Below, in pieces: positions 9,575 to 18,579 of a stretch of DNA of 64,000 nucleotides. Source of the DNA: Hyphomonadaceae bacterium. GTDB lineage: Bacteria > Pseudomonadota > Alphaproteobacteria > Caulobacterales > Aquidulcibacteraceae. Positions within the stretch are counted from its first letter, which is position 1. The number at the start of each line of letters is the position of its first letter. A model generated the notes under the pieces. That model searched no databases and was not told the DNA's origin. It saw only the letters and a program-made list of their open reading frames with translations. Where the stretch lies: positions 310,001 to 374,000 of the forward strand of contig WRPI01000001.1 of NCBI GenBank assembly GCA_009773395.1. Direction: 5' to 3'. Made by a program: the position numbers and the translations under genes.

Positions 9575-10243
9575 TTAATGCTCATTCAAATCATGCAGCA
9601 TAAAGTCCAATGCGTCTTTGACATCGGCACTAATTGCGCGCCGCAATGCGGCTTCATCTTTGTCTTTTAGGGCTGCAAGGGCTTCGGCATGGTGGTCTTC
9701 AACGCCATTGATGCCAGCAACATCAGGATACACATGGCGCATGAATGGCCCGAACCTTACCCACAAAGCCTCAATCATTGGCACCAAAACGCTTGATCCC
9801 GACGCCCGATAGAGTGTGAAATGGAAAGCGTGATTGTGCGCCATATAGCCCGCGACATCGCCTTCTTTCAGCGCCTTATTCATATTGGAATCGGCTAAAG
9901 CCATGTCATCCAACATCGCAGCATCTACATAATTCAATGCCATTGCCGCTGCCTCGGGCTCCAAAAGTGCACGAACTAGCAATAATTCACGGATTTTGTC
10001 GTCTGTGAGTTTTGGCACAAAAATGCGCCGAGTGGACGAAATATTAAGTGCCATTTCCGCAGCCAACCGCCAAACCGCGTCCCTGATTGGCGTGACGCTG
10101 CCACCAAATTGCGCCGCAAGGCTTCTGAGACTTAGTGCTTGGCCGGGTGCAAATGCTCCGATTGACAATTTTTTGCGCAACGCTTGATACAATGCTTCGT
10201 GCAAAGGGGCAGTGGTTTTTGCTTTTGCTGAATTATCACTCAC
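9575..10243 (-). CDS. GntR family transcriptional regulator, FCD domain (likely polyamine operon regulator)
   Basis: DNA-binding regulator of 222 residues. A winged-helix GntR domain covers roughly residues 12-75 (FAPGQALSLRSLAAQFGGSV then TPIRDAVWRL). An all-helical FCD ligand-binding domain follows from about residue 80, with LLVRALLEPEAAA and the HNHAFHFTLY metal/ligand His region. It is divergent from puuB, and a TTGTTATAACAA palindrome lies in the 81-nt gap. It probably senses a polyamine catabolite and controls itself, puuB-gabD and the leftward operon. It stands where E. coli uses the unrelated PuuR; the ligand is unknown. Confidence 0.85.
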   Translation of the reverse strand: MSDNSAKAKTTAPLHEALYQALRKKLSIGAFAPGQALSLRSLAAQFGGSVTPIRDAVWRLAAEMALNISSTRRIFVPKLTDDKIRELLLVRALLEPEAAAMALNYVDAAMLDDMALADSNMNKALKEGDVAGYMAHNHAFHFTLYRASGSSVLVPMIEALWVRFGPFMRHVYPDVAGINGVEDHHAEALAALKDKDEAALRRAISADVKDALDFMLHDLNEH

Positions 10244-10283
10244 TTACCCTGCCCCTATTGACAAATTCAACCAAAATGCCAAA

Positions 10284-10295
10284 TTGTTATAACAA
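10284..10295. promoter_or_regulatory. Predicted operator in the gntR-puuB divergent promoter
   Basis: TTGTTATAACAA is a perfect 12-bp palindrome. With its neighbours it forms an 18-bp palindrome that fails at one base pair (positions 10281-10298). It lies 30 nt before the puuB start and 40 nt before the regulator start, so one protein bound here could control both genes. A TTGACA at 10258-10263 could be a -35 box for puuB, though the -10 is unclear. Confidence 0.65.
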
Positions 10296-10324
10296 ATTGC
10301 GCACCACAGCTGCGAACGAAAAAA

Positions 10325-11641
10325 GTGAAACCCGTGACCACAGATTTTCAAAAGTCCCATGTTCCAAATGCTGCAAACCTGAACAATGCTTGGTATCATG
10401 TCAGCTGCCAAAAACTTAACTTGCGCGAAAAAGCACCAAGCGTCAATGCGGCTTATGATGCCCTAATAATTGGCGCTGGTTTCACGGGCGTAAGTGCGGC
10501 ATTAAAATTGGCAAAATCTGGCGCGTCGGTTGCGATTATCGAGCAACACGCGCTTGGCAATTGCGCGTCTGGGCGTAATGGCGGCTTGGTCTGTTCGGGG
10601 TTTCGGCACGATCAAAAATGGTTTGAGGACAAAATTGGGGCTTTGGCAGCGCAAGACGTTTGGCAAGTTGCCGAGGCTGCGAAGGCGCACTTAAGAGCCA
10701 ATCTGCATGAACATAAAATTGAAGCGGACTTTGAAACTGGCTTGGTGTTTGCGGCTCATTCAAAATCCACGCTTGATTGGGCGCAAAAAGATGCAGAGCA
10801 TTTAACAAAACAATATGGATATAAAGCACTAACCAATCTTGATAATGCCGAATGCGCAAATGCACTCGGCACCGATGTTTATTGGGGCGGCGTAAGAGAC
10901 GATGGCGCAGGCCGCATTCACCCTTTGAAATATTTGTTTGGCTTGCTGCAAGCGGCGGACAATGCGGGGGCGCATATTTTTGAAAAATGCCAAGCGCAAA
11001 AAATAGTTGAAACATCAACTGGAATTGAAATCACAACCAATATGGGCGTTATCAAGGCCAAGAAATTATTGCTTTGCGGCGACGGCCAGCTTGAGGGCAT
11101 AAATTCGCAAGTTGAAGCCAAAGTAATGCCAATCGGCAGTTTTATGATTGCCACAAAACCAATTGAAGATGAATTTATGCGAGGCGCGGTTGGTGCGATG
11201 GACACCAAATTCGTAGTCAATTATTTCCAACGCACAAGAGACAATCGTTTGCTTTTTGGTGGCGGCGAAAAATATACGCCGCATTGGCCCAAAGATATTG
11301 CCAGCTTTGTTCGCAAAAACTTGGCCAAAATCTATCCGCAATTTGCTGACATTGAAATAACCCACGCATGGGGCGGGATTTTGGGCATAACCCCGACCCG
11401 CCTTCCCTTTGTGCGCCAAATTTCAAACAATATATTGGTGTCGGCGGGTTATTCAGGGCAAGGAGTTTTGCTTGCACCATTTTTTGGTGATATTTTGGCA
11501 AAAGTGATTTTGAGCGAAAAATCTCCATTTGCAATGATTGACAAGCTACCCGTCCCCGATTTTCCAGGTGGCAAATTTATGCGCTTTCCATTACTTACTG
11601 CTGCATTATCTTATTACTCTATTTTGGATAAATTACCGTGA
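10325..11641 (+). CDS. puuB: FAD-dependent oxidoreductase, gamma-glutamylputrescine oxidase type
   Basis: Predicted to oxidise gamma-glutamylputrescine to gamma-glutamylaminobutyraldehyde. It is a DAO-family flavoprotein of 438 residues, with the FAD dinucleotide motif IIGAGFTG at residues 48-55 and a C-terminal GGILGITPTRLPF and SAGYSGQGV typical of PuuB/OrdL proteins. The frame starts at GTG 10325, and the region before the FAD motif is longer than the minimal fold, so an internal start is possible. Its stop overlaps the GTG of the aldehyde dehydrogenase (GTGA). It is divergent from the GntR regulator. Confidence 0.85.
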   Translation: MKPVTTDFQKSHVPNAANLNNAWYHVSCQKLNLREKAPSVNAAYDALIIGAGFTGVSAALKLAKSGASVAIIEQHALGNCASGRNGGLVCSGFRHDQKWFEDKIGALAAQDVWQVAEAAKAHLRANLHEHKIEADFETGLVFAAHSKSTLDWAQKDAEHLTKQYGYKALTNLDNAECANALGTDVYWGGVRDDGAGRIHPLKYLFGLLQAADNAGAHIFEKCQAQKIVETSTGIEITTNMGVIKAKKLLLCGDGQLEGINSQVEAKVMPIGSFMIATKPIEDEFMRGAVGAMDTKFVVNYFQRTRDNRLLFGGGEKYTPHWPKDIASFVRKNLAKIYPQFADIEITHAWGGILGITPTRLPFVRQISNNILVSAGYSGQGVLLAPFFGDILAKVILSEKSPFAMIDKLPVPDFPGGKFMRFPLLTAALSYYSILDKLP

Positions 11642-13086
11642 TACCCAAATTGAACGACCCGACGCTTCTAAAGTCCCAATGCCTTATCGGTGGAGAATGG
11701 TGCGGCTTGCCCGAAGCCAATGTCACAAATCCCGCCAATGGCGAAGTCATTGCGACAGTTCCACGGATGGGATCAAAGGAGGCGCAAGAGTGCATTGATG
11801 CTGCGTTCATTGCCCAGAAATTATGGGCGAAAAAAACCGCAAAAGAGCGCGCAAACATTCTTCGCAATTGGTTTAATTTAATCATTGCCAATGCCGATGA
11901 TTTAGCGCTGATTTTGACCCTTGAACAAGGCAAACCGCTTGCCGAAGCCAAAGGCGAAATTCTTTATGCCGCGAGTTTTGTTGAATTTTTCGCCGAAGAA
12001 GCCAAGCGAATCAATGGTGAAATTATTCCTTCTCCAAACGCCAATGGCCGTATTTTGGTGCTGCGTGAGCCTTTGGGTGTGGTGGCGGCAATAACTCCAT
12101 GGAATTTCCCAGCCGCGATGATAACCCGCAAACTGGCGCCAGCTTTGGCTGCTGGCTGTGCCGTGGTTTGCAAGCCCGCAGGCGAAACACCTTTGAGCGC
12201 ATTTGCATTGGGTGAATTGGCGAATAGAGCTGGCGTTCCTGCGGGGGTATTGAACATTATCAATGGCAATTCGGCACAAATTGGCGAAGTTTGGTGCGCC
12301 TCACCAATTGTTCGTGGCTTATCATTTACTGGCTCTACCGAAATTGGCAAATTATTGATGCGCCAATGCGCCGATACCGTAAAAAAACTGGCGCTCGAAT
12401 TGGGCGGCAATGCTGCGTTTTTGGTGTTTGATGACGCTGATTTAGAAGCTGCCGCCGAGGGGGTCATGGCTTCGAAATTCCGCAACACTGGCCAAACTTG
12501 CGTATGCGCAAATCGCATTTTAGTGCAAGCCAAAATTCATGATGAATTTGTTGCGATTTTGGGCCGAAAAATCTCAGCCCTAAAAGTGGCGGACGGGCTT
12601 GAAAGCGGTGCAACCCAAGGCCCACTAATCGATGCAAAAGCAATAGCCAAAGTAAATGCACATATAGCGGACGCGACTTCAAAAGGCGCGTCTATTGTAA
12701 TTGGCGGCAAAACCCACGCAAAAGGCGGCAATTTCTTTGAACCGACATTATTGACCGGCGCAACCAATGCAATGGACGTCGCCAAGGAAGAAACTTTTGG
12801 CCCATTATGCCCAATTTTCAAATTCGAAACCGAGGAAGACGGCCTCGCAATGGCAAATGACACAGAGTTTGGGCTTGCCAGTTATTTTTATGCGAAGGAT
12901 TTAGGGCGAGTTTTCCGAATTGCCGAAGGGCTTGAAGCAGGAATAGTTGGTGTTAATTCTGGCCTTATTTCTAATGAAGTCGCACCATTTGGCGGCATAA
13001 AACAATCAGGTTTAGGTCGCGAAGGATCGCACCACGGCATAGATGAATATACCGAAATCAAATATGTTTATCTTGGGGTTGGTTAG
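11638..13086 (+). CDS. gabD: NAD(P)-dependent succinate-semialdehyde dehydrogenase family
   Basis: Aldehyde dehydrogenase of 482 residues. The catalytic Cys288 is in FRNTGQTCVC, the general-base Glu254 in LELGGN, and the cofactor region near PWNFP at 154-158. The double-Cys GQTCVC and overall pattern fit GabD-type succinate-semialdehyde dehydrogenase. It could also oxidise gamma-glutamylaminobutyraldehyde (PuuC role), since no other dehydrogenase is seen in the locus. It starts at GTG 11638, overlapping puuB by 4 nt, so the two are translationally coupled. It would complete GABA to succinate after transamination. Confidence 0.85.
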   Translation: MIPKLNDPTLLKSQCLIGGEWCGLPEANVTNPANGEVIATVPRMGSKEAQECIDAAFIAQKLWAKKTAKERANILRNWFNLIIANADDLALILTLEQGKPLAEAKGEILYAASFVEFFAEEAKRINGEIIPSPNANGRILVLREPLGVVAAITPWNFPAAMITRKLAPALAAGCAVVCKPAGETPLSAFALGELANRAGVPAGVLNIINGNSAQIGEVWCASPIVRGLSFTGSTEIGKLLMRQCADTVKKLALELGGNAAFLVFDDADLEAAAEGVMASKFRNTGQTCVCANRILVQAKIHDEFVAILGRKISALKVADGLESGATQGPLIDAKAIAKVNAHIADATSKGASIVIGGKTHAKGGNFFEPTLLTGATNAMDVAKEETFGPLCPIFKFETEEDGLAMANDTEFGLASYFYAKDLGRVFRIAEGLEAGIVGVNSGLISNEVAPFGGIKQSGLGREGSHHGIDEYTEIKYVYLGVG

Positions 13087-13158
13087 AGGATTCAGGTAGT
13101 TTTCCGAACGCCTATTTTTCCCATTTCTGCGACTTCTACGAAAGTCAAAAACCAAGTG

Positions 13159-13251
13159 TGTCATCCCCGAATTTTCGCAGAAAATATCGGGGATCTCAGA
13201 GAATTATACTACCAGATCCCCGACAAAATCTTTGATTTTTCGGGGATGACA
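13159..13251. repeat. REP/BIME-like double palindrome (TCATCCCCGA ... TCGGGGATGA)
   Basis: The outer arms TGTCATCCCCGAA at 13159-13171 and 13239-13251 are perfect 13-bp inverted repeats. Inside them, CGGGGATCT at 13188-13196 pairs with 13214-13222. Each half can also fold alone (ATCCCCGA with TCGGGGAT). Units of the type TCATCCCCGA-N-TCGGGGAT are common dispersed repeats in alphaproteobacterial genomes. The copy lies between the convergent gabD and DUF3426 genes. No other full copy was noticed in this window. Confidence 0.75.
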
Positions 13252-13299
13252 ACAAACTCTAAGACTTTCGCGGAGGTCTCAACTTGGAAATCCAACGCT

Positions 13300-14157
13300 C
13301 TAACGGCCCGCCGTTGGCGCTGGGGCATGAGTGGTTTCATTTGCGCCCGCCAATTTATCGGCTGCTTCACCATGCGATTCAATTTGCGGTTCGGCATGGG
13401 GTGCGCTGTGAACTACTTTGGCGGAACTTGGCCTCGCGACATCGGTTGGTGGTTGCGAAAAAGTGACAATAGCCACCAATTGACCAGCAGGCGGATTACG
13501 CCAAATGGTTTCGAACTCTTTTTTGCCGTGCGCTTTTAGAACTGTAACTCCAGGGTCAGCGAGCCATTTGGCTTTTTGCACACCGCTTGCATCGACCAAC
13601 ACGACGCGAAGATATGGGACAAGTTTGTCAGTGTTGGAAATGGACTTAATTACGCCGCTTACTACTAGTCTGGGTCCTTGCGCATCAATTCCCGAACGAA
13701 CTTTTACTTGGGTAATTTCAATGCCATAAATGTTTGCAGGAACGCCAATAAAAGCGAAGGCACTCGCCGATTTTGGCCATTTAGCGACAATTGAGTTGCG
13801 ATTGCTTATTGCTGCAAATAGACCACCGCCAACCACTGCTATTGCCAAGACCCAACCAATTGCAATGGCTGCGACTTGCAAGAAGATCTTTTTATCGATT
13901 GCTGCTTTTCTTATTTTTTCGTGCGGCGCATTTGAGTTTGATTTTTGTGCGCCAAAACCCTTGTTATTGGTCGAATCTTGCGAACCAATATCCCGCACAG
14001 CTGTGCTTTGGTTAAGCTCTAATTCATTTTCATCATCAAACGGCAATTGATACCAAAAATGGCCACAGGCCGCACAACGGACATTGCGCCCCGCTTCCGG
14101 GATTGCAGTTTTGGCGATTTGATATTTCGCGCTACAAGCAGGACAATTAAGAAGCAT
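13300..14157 (-). CDS. Zinc-ribbon (MJ0042-type) membrane protein with DUF3426-like region
   Basis: The N-terminal zinc ribbon shows Cys pairs CPAC and CAAC and a GHFWYQ end, in the first 35 residues. A low-complexity linker follows, then one membrane segment near residues 95-120 (VAAIAIGWVLAIAVVGGGLFAAI), then an extracytoplasmic domain resembling DUF3426. The start is set at ATG 14157 so that the ribbon is N-terminal; an in-frame GTG at 14166 would add three residues. It is divergent from ftsE, a pairing conserved in Rhizobiales. The function is unknown; the C-terminal tail is Ala/Pro/His rich. Confidence 0.8.
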   Translation of the reverse strand: MLLNCPACSAKYQIAKTAIPEAGRNVRCAACGHFWYQLPFDDENELELNQSTAVRDIGSQDSTNNKGFGAQKSNSNAPHEKIRKAAIDKKIFLQVAAIAIGWVLAIAVVGGGLFAAISNRNSIVAKWPKSASAFAFIGVPANIYGIEITQVKVRSGIDAQGPRLVVSGVIKSISNTDKLVPYLRVVLVDASGVQKAKWLADPGVTVLKAHGKKEFETIWRNPPAGQLVAIVTFSQPPTDVARPSSAKVVHSAPHAEPQIESHGEAADKLAGANETTHAPAPTAGR

Positions 14158-14178
14158 TAGAACCACAATTCACTTAAA

Positions 14179-14278
14179 GCGCAATCCACTCAAGTGGAAT
14201 CACTTGGGGGGTAAATTGCGCGACAAAACAATAAACTAGCGCGGTTTTCAAGTTCCACTTAAAAAGCCACCGCGCTAG
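14179..14278. promoter_or_regulatory. Two inverted repeats in the DUF3426-ftsE divergent gap
   Basis: GCGCAAT at 14179-14185 pairs with 14215-14221 and encloses a smaller CACTCAAGTG palindrome. CTAGCGCGGT at 14236-14245 pairs perfectly with 14269-14278 over a 23-nt loop. Both lie in the 214-nt gap between divergent genes and have no T-run, so they are not simple terminators. They may be regulator sites or a remnant hairpin element. No promoter boxes are obvious. Confidence 0.5.
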
Positions 14279-14371
14279 AATCAAAATAACAGGTCAATTG
14301 CATTGACCTACGAACAGAAATAACAATGATGGAATTGCAATTCAAACCTTATTCGGCAAAATAGTCCACTC

Positions 14372-15154
14372 ATGAATGACAAAAGCGCACACACTCGGTC
14401 AAATTTCGGCAAAAGAGGCACTGACAACGCCGATTTTCCGAAGGCGCTCGTCCAATTTGAAAATGTCTCTTTGAAATATAATAATTCAATTGCCGAAAAA
14501 AATAGGAATTTGGCATTGGATAGAGTTTCTTTGCGACTTGAGCGTGGCGGGTTTTATTTTTTAACTGGCCCGTCGGGCGCTGGTAAATCAACTTTGCTCA
14601 AATTGATGTATTTGGCGCTAAGACCTAGCCAAGGCGATATTGAAATGTTTGGCGTAAATGTCGGTAAGGCGGACCGCGACGAACTGCCCAGTTTGCGGCG
14701 ACGTATCGGCGTGGTTTTCCAGGATTTCAGACTTTTGCCGCATTTGAGCGTGTTTGATAATTTGGCTTTGCCTTTCCGAGTGCGCGATAAAGCACCCGCC
14801 GATTATATCGATGATGTCGAAGAATTATTAAATTGGGTTGGTCTTGGCAAAAGAATGGACGCACTACCCGAAACCCTTTCGGGCGGTGAGCAGCAAAGAG
14901 TCGCAATTGCGCGCGCAGTGGTTGGCAAACCAGATTTGCTAATCGCGGACGAGCCAACTGGTAACGTAGATCCACAAATGGGCGCACGGCTTATACGTTT
15001 GTTTGTGGAGCTTAATAAGTTGGGCACGACAATTGTTATTGCAACCCACGATCACGAAATGGTGGCAAGGTCGGGTGCGCCAGTTTTAAGGCTTGAACAT
15101 GGCAAATTGACGCAAATTTCGGCACCGCATCGCGCCGCAAATTCAAGGCATTAA
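14372..15154 (+). CDS. ftsE: Cell division ATP-binding protein FtsE
   Basis: ABC ATPase of 260 residues that works with FtsX at the septum to activate murein hydrolases. Walker A GPSGAGKST is at residues 66-74, the signature LSGGEQQRVAIARA follows near 170-183, and Walker B LLIADEPTGNVDP closes the site. About 25 residues before the ABC domain are unusual for FtsE (usual length about 220), so the true start may be later, though no ATG closer to the domain was found. ftsX follows after 2 nt. Confidence 0.92.
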   Translation: MNDKSAHTRSNFGKRGTDNADFPKALVQFENVSLKYNNSIAEKNRNLALDRVSLRLERGGFYFLTGPSGAGKSTLLKLMYLALRPSQGDIEMFGVNVGKADRDELPSLRRRIGVVFQDFRLLPHLSVFDNLALPFRVRDKAPADYIDDVEELLNWVGLGKRMDALPETLSGGEQQRVAIARAVVGKPDLLIADEPTGNVDPQMGARLIRLFVELNKLGTTIVIATHDHEMVARSGAPVLRLEHGKLTQISAPHRAANSRH

Positions 15155-15156
15155 AA

Positions 15157-16083
15157 ATGAAATTTGGCGATTTTGGTTTCTTAAATTTTGAGTTTTTTCG
15201 GCGGTTTTTCGGTGCTGGCGAAACCCCATTATTGCCAGCCGATAGTCGCCAAGTGCGGCCACTAACTATTGTTGTCGCGATTATGTGCGGGCTTGGCTGT
15301 CTTGCGGCACTGACGGTTCGATCTGGTTTTCGCGCCGCCGACAATTGGACCAATGATCTTGAAAGCGCCTTGACGGTTTTAGTTTCATCACCGCGCGACG
15401 AACAATCGCTTACACGCGCAGTAGTGATTTCAAGGAGCGTAGAGGGGATTGCAAGCGCCAACTTAATGCCAAGAACAAAAGCCAAAGCATTGTTGCGAAC
15501 ATATGGCGCCAATATTGGCGCTTTGATTGACGAATTGCCGCTCCCGAGTTTGATTGAAGTGGGGTTAGTAAATAAAGATAAAAAAGCCGCAGGCCTACTT
15601 GAAGCCGAGTTAAAAAAAGCTGGATTTAACGTGGAAATAGACGACCATAGTCGTTATTCGGGCGAAATTTTGCGCACTTCCATGGTGTTGCGCGGCTTTG
15701 CACTTTTGGCACTTTTGGCGTTGATAATAGCCGCAGTTGCATCAATTGGTTTCGCTGCCAGAGCTGCGTTGGAAACCCGCCGAGACGCAGTCGAAATTCT
15801 GCACCTTGTGGGCGCGGAGGACGCATTTGTTGCCCGCGAAGTTCAATCGCGGTTTATGCGCCTTGGTTTAATTGCTGGCAGTATTGGGGCATTTGGCGCG
15901 GGCTTGATGACAGTCTTGGGCTCTGGACTGATGTTTATCGGCGCAAGCGGTATGACCAAGGGCGCGGATTTGCTAAAATGGTATGATATTTGGATTTTGC
16001 TTCTCGCGCCAATTGTCACGGCGGTGGCCAGTGCAATTGCAGCGCGAATAGCGGCTCGCTCAACACTTCGCGAATTGGTGTGA
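15157..16083 (+). CDS. ftsX: Cell division protein FtsX
   Basis: Membrane partner of FtsE, 308 residues, with a cytoplasmic N-terminus, a first membrane segment near residues 30-50 (TIVVAIMCGLGCLAALTV), a periplasmic domain of roughly 100 residues, and three further segments in the C-terminal half (VLRGFALLALLALIIAAV and two later). ETRRDAVEILHLVGA after the second segment is a family hallmark. It is coupled to ftsE and followed after 2 nt by the YdcF-like gene. Confidence 0.9.
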   Translation: MKFGDFGFLNFEFFRRFFGAGETPLLPADSRQVRPLTIVVAIMCGLGCLAALTVRSGFRAADNWTNDLESALTVLVSSPRDEQSLTRAVVISRSVEGIASANLMPRTKAKALLRTYGANIGALIDELPLPSLIEVGLVNKDKKAAGLLEAELKKAGFNVEIDDHSRYSGEILRTSMVLRGFALLALLALIIAAVASIGFAARAALETRRDAVEILHLVGAEDAFVAREVQSRFMRLGLIAGSIGAFGAGLMTVLGSGLMFIGASGMTKGADLLKWYDIWILLLAPIVTAVASAIAARIAARSTLRELV

Positions 16084-16085
16084 CC

Positions 16086-16733
16086 ATGAAGAAATTTAGG
16101 CTCGCAAGCATTATTTCGCGTTTTTTCTTTATCCTTGGTTTTGGTGCGGTCATATTTATATTGGCCGGCTTTTTTAAATTTGCTGAAGCTACAATCAATA
16201 CGGGAAATAATCTGCAAAATATAAGGGCGCAGGACGGCATAGTTGCGCTCACGGGCGGCTCAGCTGAACGCCTTAAAGCTGGCGTTAGCTTACTTGAACG
16301 CCACAAAGGCAAGAAGTTGTTGATTTCGGGAGTTTTCAAGTCTGCGACAAAAGAGGAAATTCGTGCAATTGCTGGCGGCAGCCGCGAGCTTTTCGCTTGT
16401 TGTGTGAACCTCGGCAAAGACGCGACGGACACAATCGGCAACGCCCAAGAAGTAAAAAAATGGGCGCATGACAATCATTTTGAAAGCCTGATAATTGTGA
16501 CTGATAATTATCATATTCCAAGGTCAATGTTGGAAATTTCACACGCCGCGCCTGAACTTGAGTTGGTTCCGTTTGCAACAAGGGTCAGCCCATTTATTGA
16601 CAAATATTGGTGGCAAGACGAAAAAGCGGTAAAAGGATTGGCAACTGAATATTCGAAATATTTGCTCGCTGGCTTACGCTTGAAATTAGGCATTGAACCA
16701 CAGCGTAAGGATTTGGGTAACAAAAATGACTAA
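16086..16733 (+). CDS. YdcF/SanA-like DUF218 membrane protein
   Basis: Protein of 215 residues with an N-terminal membrane anchor (residues 8-32, FFFILGFGAVIFILAGFF) and a DUF218 domain: IVALTGGSAERLKAG, LISG and IIVTDNYHIPRSM are the family blocks. DUF218 proteins such as ElyC and SanA act in envelope biogenesis, but the reaction is unknown. ATG 16086 is chosen because it follows the ftsX stop by 2 nt and begins the anchor; an earlier in-frame start would lie inside ftsX. It overlaps plsC by 8 nt. Confidence 0.82.
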   Translation: MKKFRLASIISRFFFILGFGAVIFILAGFFKFAEATINTGNNLQNIRAQDGIVALTGGSAERLKAGVSLLERHKGKKLLISGVFKSATKEEIRAIAGGSRELFACCVNLGKDATDTIGNAQEVKKWAHDNHFESLIIVTDNYHIPRSMLEISHAAPELELVPFATRVSPFIDKYWWQDEKAVKGLATEYSKYLLAGLRLKLGIEPQRKDLGNKND

Positions 16734-17457
16734 AACAATCAATTTATTGCGCTCAATAATATATGAAATTTGGTTTTACCTCACAATTTTATTTGTCGGC
16801 GGCATTGGCATGATTTTCACTTTAATCAACCCTAAATTCGCGCTTAATGTTGTCAATATTTGGTCGCGGGTTTCTCTTTTTGGCCTTCGCCACATCATGG
16901 GCATTGAAATCGAAATTAGGGGCCGCGAAAATCTAATAAATGGCCCAATGCTGGTTGCTGGCAAGCATTTATCAACGCTAGACACACTTGTTCCGTTTAC
17001 GGTTATGAACACGCCGGCATTTGTATTCAAAAATGAATTGTTCAAAATGCCGATTTTTGGTTGGTATCTGAAATCTGCGGGCATGATTGGTATCGACAGA
17101 AGCGGCGCAATGGCAGCCCTTAAATCAATGGTGACTATGGCAAAAATTCGCAATGCCGAAGGACGGCCAATTTTGATATACCCTGAAGGCACGCGCAAAG
17201 AATTGGGTGCCGAAACGGACTATAAGCCGGGCGTTGCCGCTATTTATGGTTTGCTTGGCGTGCCATGTGTGCCAATGGCACTGAATACTGGCATTCATTG
17301 GCCAGCACATGGATTGCGAAAAACCCCAGGTAAAGTCGTGTTTGAGTTTTTACCAGCAATCGAAATTGGGCTTAAGCGCCAAGATTTTATGGAACGGCTT
17401 GAAAACGCCATTGAAACCAAAACCGCTGAACTCATAAAAGAAGGCCAAAATGGCTGA
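16726..17457 (+). CDS. plsC: 1-acyl-sn-glycerol-3-phosphate acyltransferase
   Basis: Membrane acyltransferase making phosphatidic acid from lysophosphatidic acid. The HX4D catalytic motif is H81 to D86 in KHLSTLD, and the substrate motif YPEGTR is at 152-157. The first 35 residues are hydrophobic and anchor the protein. The start at ATG 16726 overlaps the end of the upstream gene (ATGACTAA), suggesting coupling; it gives 243 residues, normal for PlsC. The next gene overlaps its end by 8 nt, so ftsE to DUF2125 looks like one transcript. Confidence 0.9.
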   Translation: MTKTINLLRSIIYEIWFYLTILFVGGIGMIFTLINPKFALNVVNIWSRVSLFGLRHIMGIEIEIRGRENLINGPMLVAGKHLSTLDTLVPFTVMNTPAFVFKNELFKMPIFGWYLKSAGMIGIDRSGAMAALKSMVTMAKIRNAEGRPILIYPEGTRKELGAETDYKPGVAAIYGLLGVPCVPMALNTGIHWPAHGLRKTPGKVVFEFLPAIEIGLKRQDFMERLENAIETKTAELIKEGQNG

Positions 17458-18415
17458 AAATAAGCCGCCAAAAAAGGCCGATACTAAATTGCTCTTGGTC
17501 TCGTGGGGCTTGGGATTGGCCTTAGTTGTTTTCTATGTCGGCTATTGGGTTTTTGTTGCACACAAAATTGAAACCCAATTAGAAGCGCGAAAAAATGCCG
17601 ATTTTTCTTTTACGAGCGCTAAAATTAGCGGCTTTCCTTATCGTTTTACTTTGACCATAAAAGAATTGAACGCAAAAATTGGGCAAGTCACCTTATTGAG
17701 GGCGGAAGAATTTTCCGCGTCGGCTTCGACTTTTGAACCGCAATTATGGGTATTAGAAGGCGCGGCACGCCCGTCAATCTGGCTTGATAACCCTGCCTAT
17801 TCTGACACAGTGGCTTTTCAATTCGAACTAAAGCCAAACAACTTCCAAGCATCAGTACGATTTGACCCAAAATCACGCGAAATTGAAAGACTATCAATCC
17901 AATTTAGTGGCATAGCAAGCAGTGGGTCGCAATATCCAGAAATTTTTTCGATGGGGCGTGGTGAAGTTCATTTAATCAAAGATAACACCAATAATAATTA
18001 TGCGTTTTCAGTTGATCTCAATGCCGTTACGAATTCCCTAAACACTTCATTGCCAAACCGTTTATTGCTTCGTGGCCTACTTAATAACCCGCAAAATCTC
18101 AATCGAAACTGGGATTATTGGACAAAGAATGGCGGTATAATAGATATAAAATATGGCATGTTTGGGGAAAAAACTGGTGTCCAATACGCCGATAATATGC
18201 GAGGCAAGCTCTATTTTAATTCAGAAGGGAAATTTTCAGGCAAAATAAATGCGGATATTGAACTGAGTTTGGGGCCACACAGGTTTGGGCCGTTTAATGG
18301 CTCAATGTATCTAAAGGATAGCGAGGTTGACGAGCCCGCAACCGCCCAAGAATTGATGGAAATCGAGGCTTTTAGGCAACATGAAGCGCTATTATTCTCT
18401 GGTCGGACTTTTTAG
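17450..18415 (+). CDS. DUF2125 domain-containing membrane-anchored protein
   Basis: Protein of 321 residues with a single N-terminal membrane segment (about residues 14-37, LLLVSWGLGLALVVFYVGYW) and a long extracytoplasmic domain matching DUF2125, a family found mainly in Alphaproteobacteria. Typical features are the FSFTSAKISGFPYRF start of the domain and alternating beta-strand-like repeats, reminiscent of lipid-carrier domains. The function is unknown; its operon with plsC suggests a link to envelope lipids. It overlaps plsC by 8 nt. Confidence 0.82.
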   Translation: MAENKPPKKADTKLLLVSWGLGLALVVFYVGYWVFVAHKIETQLEARKNADFSFTSAKISGFPYRFTLTIKELNAKIGQVTLLRAEEFSASASTFEPQLWVLEGAARPSIWLDNPAYSDTVAFQFELKPNNFQASVRFDPKSREIERLSIQFSGIASSGSQYPEIFSMGRGEVHLIKDNTNNNYAFSVDLNAVTNSLNTSLPNRLLLRGLLNNPQNLNRNWDYWTKNGGIIDIKYGMFGEKTGVQYADNMRGKLYFNSEGKFSGKINADIELSLGPHRFGPFNGSMYLKDSEVDEPATAQELMEIEAFRQHEALLFSGRTF

Positions 18416-18579
18416 ACGCAGCGCAGCCAGTATCGGTCATTATTCACCTTGCATCAAAATGAGTTGCACACCTTTAAAAGTTAACCAAAGATAATTTATG
18501 GTGCTAATGCGGCTCATTACAACATAAAACAGTCAAACGGAATTAATTACCTTCTGTCAAAGCATTGAAGTTTTGGCTT

